A stretch of DNA of 64,000 bases from Rhodospirillaceae bacterium (GTDB lineage Bacteria; Pseudomonadota; Alphaproteobacteria; Rhodospirillales; Rhodospirillaceae). Shown here piece by piece: positions 1 through 8,832 of the stretch. The stretch lies in assembly GCA_040219235.1 (NCBI GenBank), contig JAVJSV010000012.1, positions 310,001 to 374,000 on the forward strand, read 5' to 3'. The number at the start of each line of letters is the position of its first letter. The stretch's first letter is position 1. The notes beneath the pieces were generated by a model, which was given only the letters and a program-made list of their open reading frames with translations, had not been told where the DNA came from and made no database searches. The translations under genes and the position numbers were made by a program.

Positions 1-656
1 TTCAGAGCGGCTTCCATCTCGGGTACGCGAAAAACGGTTGGTCCTGCGCCGGTAATGGCTACACGCACACCATCTTTGGTTTTGGCCACAAAGGCCCCGA
101 CCACGGCATAGCGCGAGGCCGGGTTGGGGAATTTGCGATAAGACGCGACTTCTGGCACCGGGAAGGTGACCTTTGTGACCAATTCGCCGTCTTCCAGCGC
201 GGTTTCAAACATGCCCGTGAAAAAGTCATCCGCCGAGATTTCGCGTGTGGTGGTGTGCACGGTGGCCCCCAGTCCAACCAACGCGCCCGGGTAATCCGCT
301 GCAGGATCATTGTTGGCGATGGAGCCGCCGATGGTGCCGCGATTGCGCACCTGCGGATCACCAATCAACGAGGCCAGATAAGCCAGCGCCGGAATAGCGT
401 TTTTAACGTCGGTTGAGGCCGCCACTTCGGCATGGCAGGTCATTGCGCCAATGCTCACCGTATCGCCGTCAACGAAAATACCACGCAGGTCTTCAATGCC
501 GCCCAGATCAATCACGTCGGACGGCATGGCCAAGCGTTGCTTCAAGGTTGGGATCAGCGTCATGCCACCGGCCATGAAGGTGCCGTCATCGGCACTGTCG
601 AAGGCGCTTTTTGCATCTTCCAAAGAGAACGCTTTTTTGTACTCAAAGGCGTACAT
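1..656 (-). CDS. coxM: CO dehydrogenase-type medium (FAD) subunit, partial
   Basis: FAD-binding medium subunit of a xanthine oxidase/CO dehydrogenase-family molybdenum hydroxylase; it carries electrons between the 2Fe-2S subunit and the acceptor. The protein starts [12 protein letters not shown]. It shows the family's flavin motifs AGGMTLIP near residue 30 and TIGGSIANNDPAADYPGAL near residue 110. About 218 residues are present of a usual 260-290, and the C-terminus lies beyond the left edge. Its ATG overlaps the coxS stop (ATGA on the minus strand), so the two are translationally coupled. The catalytic large subunit is not in the window; it may lie further left or elsewhere. The real substrate is unknown, because CoxMS-like subunits serve many aldehyde, purine and aromatic hydroxylases. 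Confidence 0.85.
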   Translation of the reverse strand, partial: MYAFEYKKAFSLEDAKSAFDSADDGTFMAGGMTLIPTLKQRLAMPSDVIDLGGIEDLRGIFVDGDTVSIGAMTCHAEVAASTDVKNAIPALAYLASLIGDPQVRNRGTIGGSIANNDPAADYPGALVGLGATVHTTTREISADDFFTGMFETALEDGELVTKVTFPVPEVASYRKFPNPASRYAVVGAFVAKTKDGVRVAITGAGPTVFRVPEMEAAL

Positions 657-1144
657 CAGGCACCTCCCTGCGAGGCTTGCATGGCTTTTGCCCCGGCGGC
701 GATGGCTTTGACAATACCATGATAGCCGGTGCACCGGCACAAGTTGCCTTCCAGTTCTTCCCGAATAGTCTTTTCATCCAGGTCTTCACCCTTGTGGCGC
801 TCGACCATGGCCAGGGCCGACATAATCATCCCGGGTGTGCAGAAGCCGCATTGCAGGCCGTGATTTTCTCGAAAGGCTTCCTGCATCGGGTGCAGTTCTG
901 TGGCTGATGGTGCAACACCTTCGATGGTGGTCAAATCTTGACCATCCGCTTGCGCCGCCAACAGGGTGCAGGCTTTGATAGATTTACCATTCATATGAAT
1001 GGTGCAGGCCCCGCACTGGCTGGTGTCACAGCCCACATGAGTGCCGGTGAGCCCGAGTTGGTAACGAAGAAATTCAACAAGCAATGTGCGTGGTTCAACG
1101 TCGCCGCTGTGTTGTTTGCCATTAATCGTAAGCGAAATCTGCAT
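656..1144 (-). CDS. coxS: CO dehydrogenase-type small 2Fe-2S subunit
   Basis: Small iron-sulfur subunit of a molybdenum hydroxylase. The N-terminal plant-type ferredoxin cluster is seen as CDTSQCGAC followed by the KACT cysteine. The C-terminal helical-bundle cluster is seen as CGFCTPG and CRCTGY. With the start at [11 protein letters not shown] the protein is 162 residues, normal for the family; a 28-residue in-frame upstream extension lacks homology-like character and was excluded. It sits between coxG and coxM on the same strand and ends in an ATGA overlap with coxM. Cytoplasmic or membrane-peripheral location is expected from the family. Substrate not assignable. Confidence 0.92.
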   Translation of the reverse strand: MQISLTINGKQHSGDVEPRTLLVEFLRYQLGLTGTHVGCDTSQCGACTIHMNGKSIKACTLLAAQADGQDLTTIEGVAPSATELHPMQEAFRENHGLQCGFCTPGMIMSALAMVERHKGEDLDEKTIREELEGNLCRCTGYHGIVKAIAAGAKAMQASQGGA

Positions 1145-1184
1145 GAATGATGTGCGTCCGTTTATGTGCGGTGAAACTAAATCT

Positions 1185-1859
1185 TTAACCGAGGATAAGC
1201 CATAACGACAGGAAGGCGAAGAGGCCAATAACTGTCGTCAGCCAAATCTCGAAGGTAATCGGTTTGAACGTGTTTAAGGGGTCCGGTTTTTGAGCCGCAT
1301 GAACTGGAGAAACGGCACGCGCTGCATCTGGTGTTGCCGCATCTGGTGTCACGTGGGCTGAAATCGGGGCTGAAATCTTAGCGGCAGCAGGTGCCGGGGC
1401 TGGATCTAGGGCGGCCGCTTTCGCTGCTGCTTCTTCACTCAATTTTGAGAAAAACTGATCGGCCATTTTTTTGGCCGTCGAGTCAATCAAACGGCTGCCA
1501 ATTTGAGCCAGTTTTCCACCCACGTTGGCATTGACCACGTAACTCAGTTGCGTGCCAGTGTCGATTTCCACAAGGCTAACGTGCGCGCCGCCCTTGGCAA
1601 ATCCAGCCGCCCCGCCCTTACCCTGGCCAGAAATCGTATAACCATTGGGGGGATCCATATCCGACAACGTGACCGCGCCGGTAAACTTGGCTTTCACCGG
1701 CCCAACCTTGGCGGACACCGTGGCTTCCAGCTCGGTGTCAGAATGCTTGGTGATGGTTTCGCACCCCGGAATACAGGCTTTCAGGACCTCCACATCATTC
1801 AGGGCGTTCCACACAGCTTCCCGGGGGGCGGCGATGTCATATGAGCCTTTCATATCCAT
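1185..1859 (-). CDS. coxG: CoxG-like SRPBCC protein with C-terminal membrane anchor
   Basis: Residues 1-150 form a CoxG/SRPBCC (START-like) domain beginning [17 protein letters not shown], with the conserved [11 protein letters not shown] segment. CoxG-type proteins help recruit or mature CO dehydrogenase-type enzymes at the membrane. A Pro/Ala-rich linker (about 150-195) contains short in-frame duplications ([15 protein letters not shown]). A C-terminal hydrophobic segment (about 203-223) would act as the anchor. An AGGAGA ribosome site lies 8 bases before the ATG. It is first in the coxG-coxS-coxM run, so it is probably co-transcribed with them; the gap to coxS is about 40 bases. Confidence 0.85.
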   Translation of the reverse strand: MDMKGSYDIAAPREAVWNALNDVEVLKACIPGCETITKHSDTELEATVSAKVGPVKAKFTGAVTLSDMDPPNGYTISGQGKGGAAGFAKGGAHVSLVEIDTGTQLSYVVNANVGGKLAQIGSRLIDSTAKKMADQFFSKLSEEAAAKAAALDPAPAPAAAKISAPISAHVTPDAATPDAARAVSPVHAAQKPDPLNTFKPITFEIWLTTVIGLFAFLSLWLILG

Positions 1860-1991
1860 GATGTTGATCTCCTGCGTAAAAGGTGTTCAGGGTTTGCCCC
1901 GGTCGCACGAAAAATGCAACCAGATCAGCGCCGATGTTCATTCCGTGTCGGGGATTTCAGTCAACGCGGGCGATTAGGGCGTAGGATTACT

Positions 1992-2042
1992 GCGCAGGGT
2001 CAATGCGCTGGGTCAAGGCGCTGGGTCAAGGCGCTGGGTCAA
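1992..2042. repeat. 13-bp tandem repeat, four copies, carrying a stop codon
   Basis: Three exact copies of GCGCTGGGTCAA with a 13-base period (starting at 2005, 2018 and 2031) follow a one-mismatch copy at 1992. The last copy contains the symporter's own stop (TCA at 2039-2041, read as TGA on the minus strand). The other copies repeat that TGA at 2026, 2013 and 2000. Because 13 is not a multiple of 3, the four stops cover all three minus-strand frames. Confidence 0.9.
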
Positions 2043-3811
2043 TGATCATGGGCAACTCCCGCCCCCGAAGGCAGGCGAATGTCATCAATCAGGTCTTGAA
2101 CTGTCTGCGGTGGCGGGGCTGTGGCGCGCGCCACAGCTGCGGCGACTGTAAAATTCAGGAGCGCCCCAATAAAGCCGATTCCTTCCGGGGAAATACCAAA
2201 CAACCAATAGTCAGCCGTATTACTGCCCGGACTGATGAACTTGAAGTAAACGATGTAGCCAAAGGTAAACACCAAGCCGACGAGCATGCCGGCAATCGCG
2301 CCTTCCTTATTCATCCGCTTTGAAAATACGCCCATGAGAATAGCGGGAAACAACGAAGCAGCGGCTAATCCAAAGGCAAAGGCCACCACTTGGGCGACGA
2401 AGGCTGGAGGGTAAATGCCAAACAGGCAGGCCAGAGCCAGTGAGGCTGCGATAGCGATGCGGGCATACAGTAACTCCTGTTTGCCGCTCAGATTTGGCGA
2501 AAAGGTTTTCTTGAGTAAGTCATGAGACACCGCCGCAGAAATCACCAGCAGCAAACCCGCCGCCGTTGATAAAGCCGCCGCCAAACTGCCCGCTGCCACC
2601 AGGGCAATCACCCAATCCGGCAGGGCCGCGATCTCTGGATTGGCCAGCACAATAATATCGCGGTCGACATACACCTCGTTGCCGTTCGGGGTGAGTGTGT
2701 TGTTCAAAATACGCTCGCCGGCTGCGCCACGGTTGTCGGTAAAGTCGGGTATTCCTTCAAAGGGCGCGCCAGCGCGGTATTGCAACCGACCATCTTCGTT
2801 TTTGTCGGTCCAGGCGGTCAGGCCAATGTCTTCCCAATTGCGAAACCATCCGGGGGTTTCCGCATAGGATTTCTCATTCACGGACTCTACAAAGTTTAGC
2901 CGCGCAAAAACGGCCACAGCCGGGGCCGTGGTGTAGAGTATCGCGATAAACACCAACGCCCACCCCGCAGACCGGCGCGCATCGGAGACTTTAGGCACCG
3001 TAAAGAAGCGCACAATCACATGAGGCAGACCTGCCGTACCAATCATCAGCGCGGCCGTAATCGCAAACACGTCAATGGTCGATTTCGCCCCACTGGTGTA
3101 GGCGTCAAACCCAAGATCCATCAAAACCCCGTCGAGGGTGTCCAACACCGCACGCCCGGAGCCATCCGCCAACGTGCCGCCAAAGCCAAGCTGTGGAATC
3201 GGTGAGCCAGAGACGAGAATCGAGATAAAGAACGCGGGTACCATATAGGCAAAGATCAACACGCAGTATTGCGCCGCCTGGGTGTAGGTGATGCCTTTCA
3301 TGCCGCCGAGCGCAGCATATATAAAGACGATGCACGCGCCAATGATTACGCCTGTTGCAATCTCCACTTCCAGAAACCGCGAAAACACGATGCCGACGCC
3401 GCGCATTTGTCCGGCGATGTAGGTGAAGGAAATAAAGATCAGGCAGACCACGGCCACCACCCGCGCCGTCTTCGAATAATACCGCTCGCCGATAAAATCA
3501 GGCACGGTGAATTGCCCGAATTTCCGAAGATACGGCGCCAGCAATAACGCCAGCAACACATAGCCGCCGGTCCAGCCCAATAGGTACACAGAACCGTCGC
3601 GGCCCATGAAGGCGATGATTCCGGCCATGGATATAAATGACGCGGCGCTCATCCAGTCTGCTGCGGTGGCCATGCCGTTGACCACCGGGTTGACGCCGCC
3701 AGCGGCCACATAAAAGTCATTGGTGGATTTGGCCCGCGACCAAATGGCAATGGCAATATACAACCCGAAGCTCAGGCCGACAAAAACATAGGTCAACGTT
3801 TGAACACTCAT
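2039..3811 (-). CDS. Sodium:solute symporter, VC_2705 subfamily
   Basis: Large subunit of a two-component SSS-family transporter related to acetate permease ActP. At 590 residues it has about 13 hydrophobic segments. The SSS hallmarks NDFYVAAGGVNP and TAADWMSAASFISMAG lie near residues 31-65, and QFTVPDFIGERYYSK near 105. A soluble insert around residues 290-385 contains TDKNEDGRLQY (about 333-343), which resembles an EF-hand calcium loop without the usual acidic twelfth position. Members of this subfamily pair with a DUF4212 protein, as here: the small-subunit stop and this start overlap as ATGA. Substrate is probably a short monocarboxylate, by family analogy only. Confidence 0.88.
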   Translation of the reverse strand: MSVQTLTYVFVGLSFGLYIAIAIWSRAKSTNDFYVAAGGVNPVVNGMATAADWMSAASFISMAGIIAFMGRDGSVYLLGWTGGYVLLALLLAPYLRKFGQFTVPDFIGERYYSKTARVVAVVCLIFISFTYIAGQMRGVGIVFSRFLEVEIATGVIIGACIVFIYAALGGMKGITYTQAAQYCVLIFAYMVPAFFISILVSGSPIPQLGFGGTLADGSGRAVLDTLDGVLMDLGFDAYTSGAKSTIDVFAITAALMIGTAGLPHVIVRFFTVPKVSDARRSAGWALVFIAILYTTAPAVAVFARLNFVESVNEKSYAETPGWFRNWEDIGLTAWTDKNEDGRLQYRAGAPFEGIPDFTDNRGAAGERILNNTLTPNGNEVYVDRDIIVLANPEIAALPDWVIALVAAGSLAAALSTAAGLLLVISAAVSHDLLKKTFSPNLSGKQELLYARIAIAASLALACLFGIYPPAFVAQVVAFAFGLAAASLFPAILMGVFSKRMNKEGAIAGMLVGLVFTFGYIVYFKFISPGSNTADYWLFGISPEGIGFIGALLNFTVAAAVARATAPPPQTVQDLIDDIRLPSGAGVAHDH

Positions 3812-4233
3812 GACGGGTCTCCCGTCACGGTCGGGGTTTCGTCGTCGTCCAGGACGCCAAGGGACTCGTTGTCCTCGACGCCAAACGCCTTATCAAGGCG
3901 CTGCATGCCGATGACATAGACAAAAATCAAAACCACAAAGACGTAAATCGCGCCTTGCTGGGCAAACCAGAATCCCAGCGGAAAGCCTAAAAAGCTGTAG
4001 GCATCCAGAGCGTCGGCAAAAATGATTCCCGCTCCGAAGGAGACGGCAAACCAGATCACCAGCAGCACGCCCAAGAACTTCAAGTTGGCATGCCAGTAGG
4101 CCGCCATGCGAGATTCAGAAAGCACGTCAGCGTCGTGACTGGAGTGCCCGACGGGATTGTCCTGATCGTCGTGGTGGTAGACCTTTTGACCCGGTTTATC
4201 GTGTTGTTCCGGTGTATGTTGCGCTCCGGTCAT
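3808..4233 (-). CDS. DUF4212 small subunit of sodium:solute symporter
   Basis: Two-helix membrane protein of the family that accompanies VC_2705-type symporters. A His/Asp-rich hydrophilic N-terminus (about 50 residues) is followed by YWHANLKFLGVLLVIWFAVS and a second helix around GAIYVFVVLIFVYVIGM, the typical DUF4212 layout. The chosen ATG (MTGAQHTPEQ, 141 residues) has AGAGGGGAA just upstream. A longer in-frame reading adds 39 residues with no family likeness. Its last codons overlap the symporter start, so the two are made in a coupled way. Confidence 0.85.
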   Translation of the reverse strand: MTGAQHTPEQHDKPGQKVYHHDDQDNPVGHSSHDADVLSESRMAAYWHANLKFLGVLLVIWFAVSFGAGIIFADALDAYSFLGFPLGFWFAQQGAIYVFVVLIFVYVIGMQRLDKAFGVEDNESLGVLDDDETPTVTGDPS

Positions 4234-4360
4234 GCTTTCCCCTCTGTTTCTATGCAATCTTATCGGCGCTGCCCGTGCCCGTTTCGGGATGCCCCATCCT
4301 TGCCCCATTTGTGCACAACAGTAGACTAACCCGCTATGATCAACGATCAAACCAGCTTTA

Positions 4361-5401
4361 ATGAGTTTGTGTATTCATATGTCATTCACCGAAACGCCAG
4401 CCCCTCCGCCCGTTCCGGCATTACCTGAAAACGTCATCGCCGATATTTTGGACCAGGCGGTCAGCCGTTATGCGGAAAGTCGTCGCCAGCAGATTCCAGA
4501 TTTTGTTTCCCGCACCTATGGTTGGAGGGGCGCGTTCGGCATTCACCGCAAGGCGCTGGGTTGGGATCTGTTGCGCGCCCCCGCCAATCTGGTCTTGTCT
4601 GGGGCCACCGGCGTCGCCCGCCTTGGGGGTGTTGCCGCACGGAGCGTTGGGGCGCGCCAAATTGGCGACCGTCTGGGCCGTTTTCAAATGCTTCTTGATA
4701 CAGATGTCGGCCGCGAAGTGGCCTGGCGCGTTCATTCCGATCTGTTGATGATTCCCTATCAACAGCCCGGTCGCTCAACCCTGGCCGATGCTCTGTTTGA
4801 TGAAATCACCCAAGATACTAGGGTCACAGCGCACCTAGATAAAGTCGTTGCCGCCATTGCGGCGGAAACAGACAAGCGGGCCTATCAGGCGCGTCTGGAT
4901 CGCGTCTTGTCAGAATACATCGGCCAACGCGCACCGGCGACCGATATCGCGGCTGCGTTGATGACAGCCTCGCTGGGGTATGCGGCCTATCATAAAGTGA
5001 CGCCGGGACTGATCTCTCTCAGTTCAACTGTCGCGGGGTCCTTGGCGCAGACCATCGCTGTGTCCAGTTTTTGGGCAGGGCCAACGGCGGGCAGTGTGTA
5101 CTACGCCGTGGCAGGGGTGCCCGCCGCATCGACGCTTCTTACTGCAGGTGTGTTTGCAGGTCTCACGGTTCCAGCAGTAGCCCTCACGGCCCTTGCAGGT
5201 TTAGTGGCTGATCCCATTCAAGCCTCTACCGGTCTGCACCACCGGCGGCTTCATCGGCTGATTGATACGCTCGAGCATAATCTTAAGTCTGATCACGAGC
5301 GCCGCTTGCCTCTGCGCTCACATTATACGGCGCGTCTGGTTGATCTATGGGATTGGACGACCGTGGCCTACAATCTCACGGCCAATGGGGGTGTGAAGTA
5401 G
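4361..5401 (+). CDS. Uncharacterised protein with hydrophobic central segments
   Basis: I do not recognise a named family with certainty. The 346-residue protein starts with a proline-rich stretch and a helical region (residues 20-110) with the segment IPDFVSRTYGWRGAFGIHRKALG. It then has a mixed helical part and two or three strongly hydrophobic Ala/Gly-rich stretches between about 195 and 290, compatible with membrane insertion. A basic, His-rich C-terminal segment follows (GLHHRRLHRL). No clear ribosome site precedes the ATG; a second ATG six codons on (MSFTETP) is equally possible. It is divergent from the DUF4212-symporter pair and convergent with dinB. Confidence 0.6.
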   Translation: MSLCIHMSFTETPAPPPVPALPENVIADILDQAVSRYAESRRQQIPDFVSRTYGWRGAFGIHRKALGWDLLRAPANLVLSGATGVARLGGVAARSVGARQIGDRLGRFQMLLDTDVGREVAWRVHSDLLMIPYQQPGRSTLADALFDEITQDTRVTAHLDKVVAAIAAETDKRAYQARLDRVLSEYIGQRAPATDIAAALMTASLGYAAYHKVTPGLISLSSTVAGSLAQTIAVSSFWAGPTAGSVYYAVAGVPAASTLLTAGVFAGLTVPAVALTALAGLVADPIQASTGLHHRRLHRLIDTLEHNLKSDHERRLPLRSHYTARLVDLWDWTTVAYNLTANGGVK

Positions 5402-5424
5402 GGCGTTATGAAATAAAAGACTCT

Positions 5425-6696
5425 CTACCTGTCGATCCGGCCTTTACGAATGGCGCTTTTGCCAAACTTTGCCCGCACCGCGTCCATGGCCTGCTCAATG
5501 CCTTTCACCTGATGTAAGTCACCAGACACCAGGTCGGGTAAATCAGCGACCGCAGACTCCGTCAACGCCCCCGCGCCGATGCCAATCAAGCGAAACGGTC
5601 CCCGTTTGATCTCGCGCTCCAGCATGGGCTTGGTGGCGCGATATAAAATCTCCGCCAGTTGCGTCGGCGACGACAGGGTTAAAGTGCGGGTCAGCGTGCG
5701 GAACCGCGCGGTCTTCAGTTTTAAGGTCACCGTTCCGCCTGCCAGGGCTTTTGCTTTCAGCCGTCCGGAAACGTCCTCGCACAAAGGCCAGAGACGTTTC
5801 AGCAAGACCGCATTGTCGCCAATATCGTGATCAAATGTGCGTTCCGCCGAGATGCTCTTCGCCGCCCGGTTGGTGGTGATTCTGCGGGAGTCTTCCCCTC
5901 GGGAGAGTTTTGCGAGATGTCGTCCGGTGTCGCCATAACGGCCTTCTAAATCGCGCGCGGAACAGGCTTGCAGATCGCCAATCCTAAAAAAGCCATCGAC
6001 CTTTAAACGATTGGACAGCGATGGTCCCACGCCCGGAATGGCGGCAATCGGTTGGTCATGTAAATAACTCACGGCATCGGTGCGACCGATTACGGCAAAG
6101 CCATCCGGTTTGTCGCGTTCCGAGGCCATCTTGGAGAGAAACTTGTTGTAGCTCAGTCCAATCGAAATCTGAATGCCAACCTCGCGCCACACATCGCGGG
6201 CAATGGCGGCCAAGGTGACGGCAGGCACCCGGTTATGTAAACGCGCAGTCCCGGATAAATCCAAGTAGGCTTCGTCCAGGGAAACCGGCTCGACCACCGG
6301 CGTGGCCCGCTCAAAAATGTCGCGCACGTGACGGCCCGCAATCCGATATTTTTCCATATTGGGCTTCATAACAATCGCGTCTGGGCACATCTTCAGCGCT
6401 TTATACATCGGCATGGCCGAGCGCGGACCGTATTGCCGCGCGATGTAACAGGCGGTAGAGACCACGCCGCGCTTGCCGCCACCAATCAATAATGGCTTGT
6501 CCCGTAGGCTCGGGTCGTCGCGCTTTTCGATAGCGGCATAAAACGCATCGCAGTCAATATGTGCCGTGCTCAGGCGGGACAACTCTTCATGAACCACTAC
6601 CCGCGCGGAGCCACACTGCGGGCACGCCGTGAAGGGCGTGTCATCCGTATTTAAGCAGTCACGGCAGAGCGTGGTGAGAGAAACTGTGGAGTCCAT
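5425..6696 (-). CDS. dinB: DNA polymerase IV (Y family) with N-terminal zinc ribbon
   Basis: Error-prone translesion polymerase. The Y-family core begins at AHIDCDAFYAAIEKRDDPSL with the first metal Asp at about residue 48. The catalytic SLDEAYLD motif follows near 138, then the thumb (IPGVGPSLSNRLK) and little-finger regions. In front of the core is a four-cysteine ribbon, C11-x2-C14-x10-C25-x2-C28, which ordinary DinB lacks, giving 423 residues instead of about 350. No LexA-type paired GTTC/GAAC box was found upstream, so SOS control is not evident. The gene stands alone, divergent from an ABC exporter. Confidence 0.9.
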   Translation of the reverse strand: MDSTVSLTTLCRDCLNTDDTPFTACPQCGSARVVVHEELSRLSTAHIDCDAFYAAIEKRDDPSLRDKPLLIGGGKRGVVSTACYIARQYGPRSAMPMYKALKMCPDAIVMKPNMEKYRIAGRHVRDIFERATPVVEPVSLDEAYLDLSGTARLHNRVPAVTLAAIARDVWREVGIQISIGLSYNKFLSKMASERDKPDGFAVIGRTDAVSYLHDQPIAAIPGVGPSLSNRLKVDGFFRIGDLQACSARDLEGRYGDTGRHLAKLSRGEDSRRITTNRAAKSISAERTFDHDIGDNAVLLKRLWPLCEDVSGRLKAKALAGGTVTLKLKTARFRTLTRTLTLSSPTQLAEILYRATKPMLEREIKRGPFRLIGIGAGALTESAVADLPDLVSGDLHQVKGIEQAMDAVRAKFGKSAIRKGRIDR

Positions 6697-6729
6697 GGTT
6701 TAAAAGTAGGTGTGTCAATTCAGAACGGG

Positions 6730-6777
6730 GGAGCCCTTGGGTCAGCTTTGCTCTTGACGCTTTTGCCCCAAGGCTCC
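6730..6777. other. Imperfect inverted repeat between dinB and ABC exporter
   Basis: GGAGCCCTTGGG (6730-6741) pairs with CCCCAAGGCTCC (6766-6777), giving a 6-bp and a 5-bp stem separated by one bulged C, with a 24-base loop. It lies in the divergent promoter region and could be an RNA hairpin or a protein site. No function can be assigned. Confidence 0.4.
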
Positions 6778-6875
6778 ACACCCCCTTACACTACCACGTT
6801 ACACGCCTGGTCGCTGCCTGTTTCCCATCTCGTCGATGCAGCCGGTGCGGCTGGTGCGGAAAAAGGAAGTTGAAG

Positions 6876-8678
6876 ATGAGTGACCAACGGGGCGCCGCCC
6901 GCCTGGCAATGTTAGACCGCCCAAAAGGCCAAAACCCACGCTATCTCTATCGCATGTTCGGCTTCATGAAGCCCTATAGCGTGGCGTTGTCTTTGGCGGC
7001 GGTTGCCCTGGTGCTGACCGCTGGCGCAACGCTCTCCATTGGCCTGGGGGTCAAGTTTCTAATTGATAACGGCCTCAGCGCCGGTGACATGGGGTTTCTT
7101 AACCAGGGGCTTTACGTCTTGATGGGCATTGTCCTGGTCATTTCTGTCGGCACCTATTTCCGGTTTTATTTTGTCTCCTGGGTGGGCGAGCGTGTGGTCG
7201 CCGATATGCGCCAAGCGGTTTATGCGCAAGTGCTCAAACTCAGCCCCGGCTTTTTTGAAGTTACCAAAACCGGTGAAATTCTCTCACGCCTCACGGCGGA
7301 TACATCGTTGCTACAAACCGTCATCGGCTCATCGCTGTCTATTGCCTTGCGCAATGCGTTGACCCTGATCGGCGGTATTGCTTTGCTGATTTACACCAAT
7401 GCCAAACTGGCCGGGCTTGTGGCGTTGGTTATTCCCGCCGTCGTGGTGCCGATCATCTGGTATGGCCGCAAGGTGCGGAAGCTGTCGCGGGACAGCCAAG
7501 ACCGGGTTGCTGATGTCGGTTCCTACGCCGAGGAAAGCCTCAACGCCATCCGCACCGTCCAGGCTTACAGTCATGAAGCGGTTGATGAATTACGCTTCAG
7601 AACCGAAGTTGAGGGTGCCTTTGCCACGGCCATCCGCCGTATCTCGGCGCGCGCCATGCTCGGTGGCGTCGTTATTCTGCTGGTGTTCGGGGCGATCAGT
7701 TTTATTCTCTGGGCGGGCGGGCGTGATGTCATCACCGGCGAGATTACCGCCGGTGAACTGACCTCCTTTGTGTTTTATGCCGTATTGGTGGCGGGCGCGA
7801 CCGGGGCCTTAACAGAAGTCATTGGTGACCTGCAGCGCGCCGCCGGTGCCACCGAACGCCTGATTGAACTGCTGGAAACGGAACCGGATATCCGCCCCCC
7901 AGCGGTCCCGGTTCCCATGCCGACTCCCGCCCGTGGCGCTGTACGGTTTGAAGATGTGACGTTTCATTATCCCTCGCGTCCCGATGTTGCCGCTTTGAAT
8001 GGCCTCAGTCTTGAAGTGACGCCCGGGGAAACCGTTGCGTTGGTCGGGCCGTCCGGTGCCGGCAAAAGCACGGTTTTTCAACTGCTGCTGCGCTTTTATG
8101 ACCCGCAACGCGGTGCCATCTTTGTCGATGACGTGGATCTCACCCAGGCCGATCCCGTTGCCGCGCGCGGTCGTATTGGCTTGGTGTCTCAAGATCAGGT
8201 GATTTTCGCGGCGAACGCCTGGGAAAACATCCGCTATGGCCGCCCCGATGCCACAGATGATGAAGTCCGCGCAGCGGCTGAAGCAGCCATCGCCACGGAA
8301 TTTCTGGATCGCCTGCCCGAGGGCATGAACACCTTTCTCGGTGAAAAAGGCATGCGGTTGTCCGGCGGTCAGAAACAACGTATTTCTATAGCGCGGGCCA
8401 TTCTGCGCGATCCGGCTGTGCTGTTGCTCGACGAAGCCACCAGCGCTCTGGATGCGGAAAACGAAAAACTCGTTCAAACAGCCCTAGAACGTGTGATGGA
8501 CGGTCGCACCACCATGGCCATTGCCCACCGCTTGGCCACGGTGGTGAACGCGGATCGAATTGCTGTGATTGACGATGGCCGCTTGATTGCCACCGGCAGT
8601 CATGCTGCGCTGCTGTCCTCCAGCCCCCTGTATGCCCGCTTGGCTAAATTACAATTTTCAGCCGATTCAGGCGCGTAA
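6876..8678 (+). CDS. ABC exporter, MsbA-like fused permease-ATPase
   Basis: Half-transporter with a six-helix exporter domain (about residues 25-310) followed by an ATPase domain. Visible motifs are Walker A GPSGAGKST near 391, signature LSGGQKQRISIARA near 494, Walker B VLLLDEATSALD near 514 and the H-loop AIAHRLATV. The EGEILSRLT-type coupling region appears as KTGEILSRLTADTSLLQ. Length of 600 residues is normal. ATG at 6876 was preferred to an in-frame TTG two codons earlier because GGAAG lies just upstream. It probably works as a homodimer moving lipid or amphipathic drugs. Neighbours give no substrate clue. Confidence 0.9.
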   Translation: MSDQRGAARLAMLDRPKGQNPRYLYRMFGFMKPYSVALSLAAVALVLTAGATLSIGLGVKFLIDNGLSAGDMGFLNQGLYVLMGIVLVISVGTYFRFYFVSWVGERVVADMRQAVYAQVLKLSPGFFEVTKTGEILSRLTADTSLLQTVIGSSLSIALRNALTLIGGIALLIYTNAKLAGLVALVIPAVVVPIIWYGRKVRKLSRDSQDRVADVGSYAEESLNAIRTVQAYSHEAVDELRFRTEVEGAFATAIRRISARAMLGGVVILLVFGAISFILWAGGRDVITGEITAGELTSFVFYAVLVAGATGALTEVIGDLQRAAGATERLIELLETEPDIRPPAVPVPMPTPARGAVRFEDVTFHYPSRPDVAALNGLSLEVTPGETVALVGPSGAGKSTVFQLLLRFYDPQRGAIFVDDVDLTQADPVAARGRIGLVSQDQVIFAANAWENIRYGRPDATDDEVRAAAEAAIATEFLDRLPEGMNTFLGEKGMRLSGGQKQRISIARAILRDPAVLLLDEATSALDAENEKLVQTALERVMDGRTTMAIAHRLATVVNADRIAVIDDGRLIATGSHAALLSSSPLYARLAKLQFSADSGA

Positions 8679-8832
8679 AGGCACCACTGAAACCCCAGCT
8701 TAAGTCCCATTTTAAAGTCTCGCGCCAACAGCAAATCCCTGGTCATCAATAATTTTCGAGTCTAAACTAATGCCTTGATGTTTATTTCCCAGCTGATTTT
8801 TCTACTTGTAAGAGCGGCGTCGGAAAGATGAG

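Noticed and set aside
6697-6869. Possible LexA box upstream of dinB
   Set aside because: Only a single GAAC was found, without the second half at the spacing used in alphaproteobacteria.
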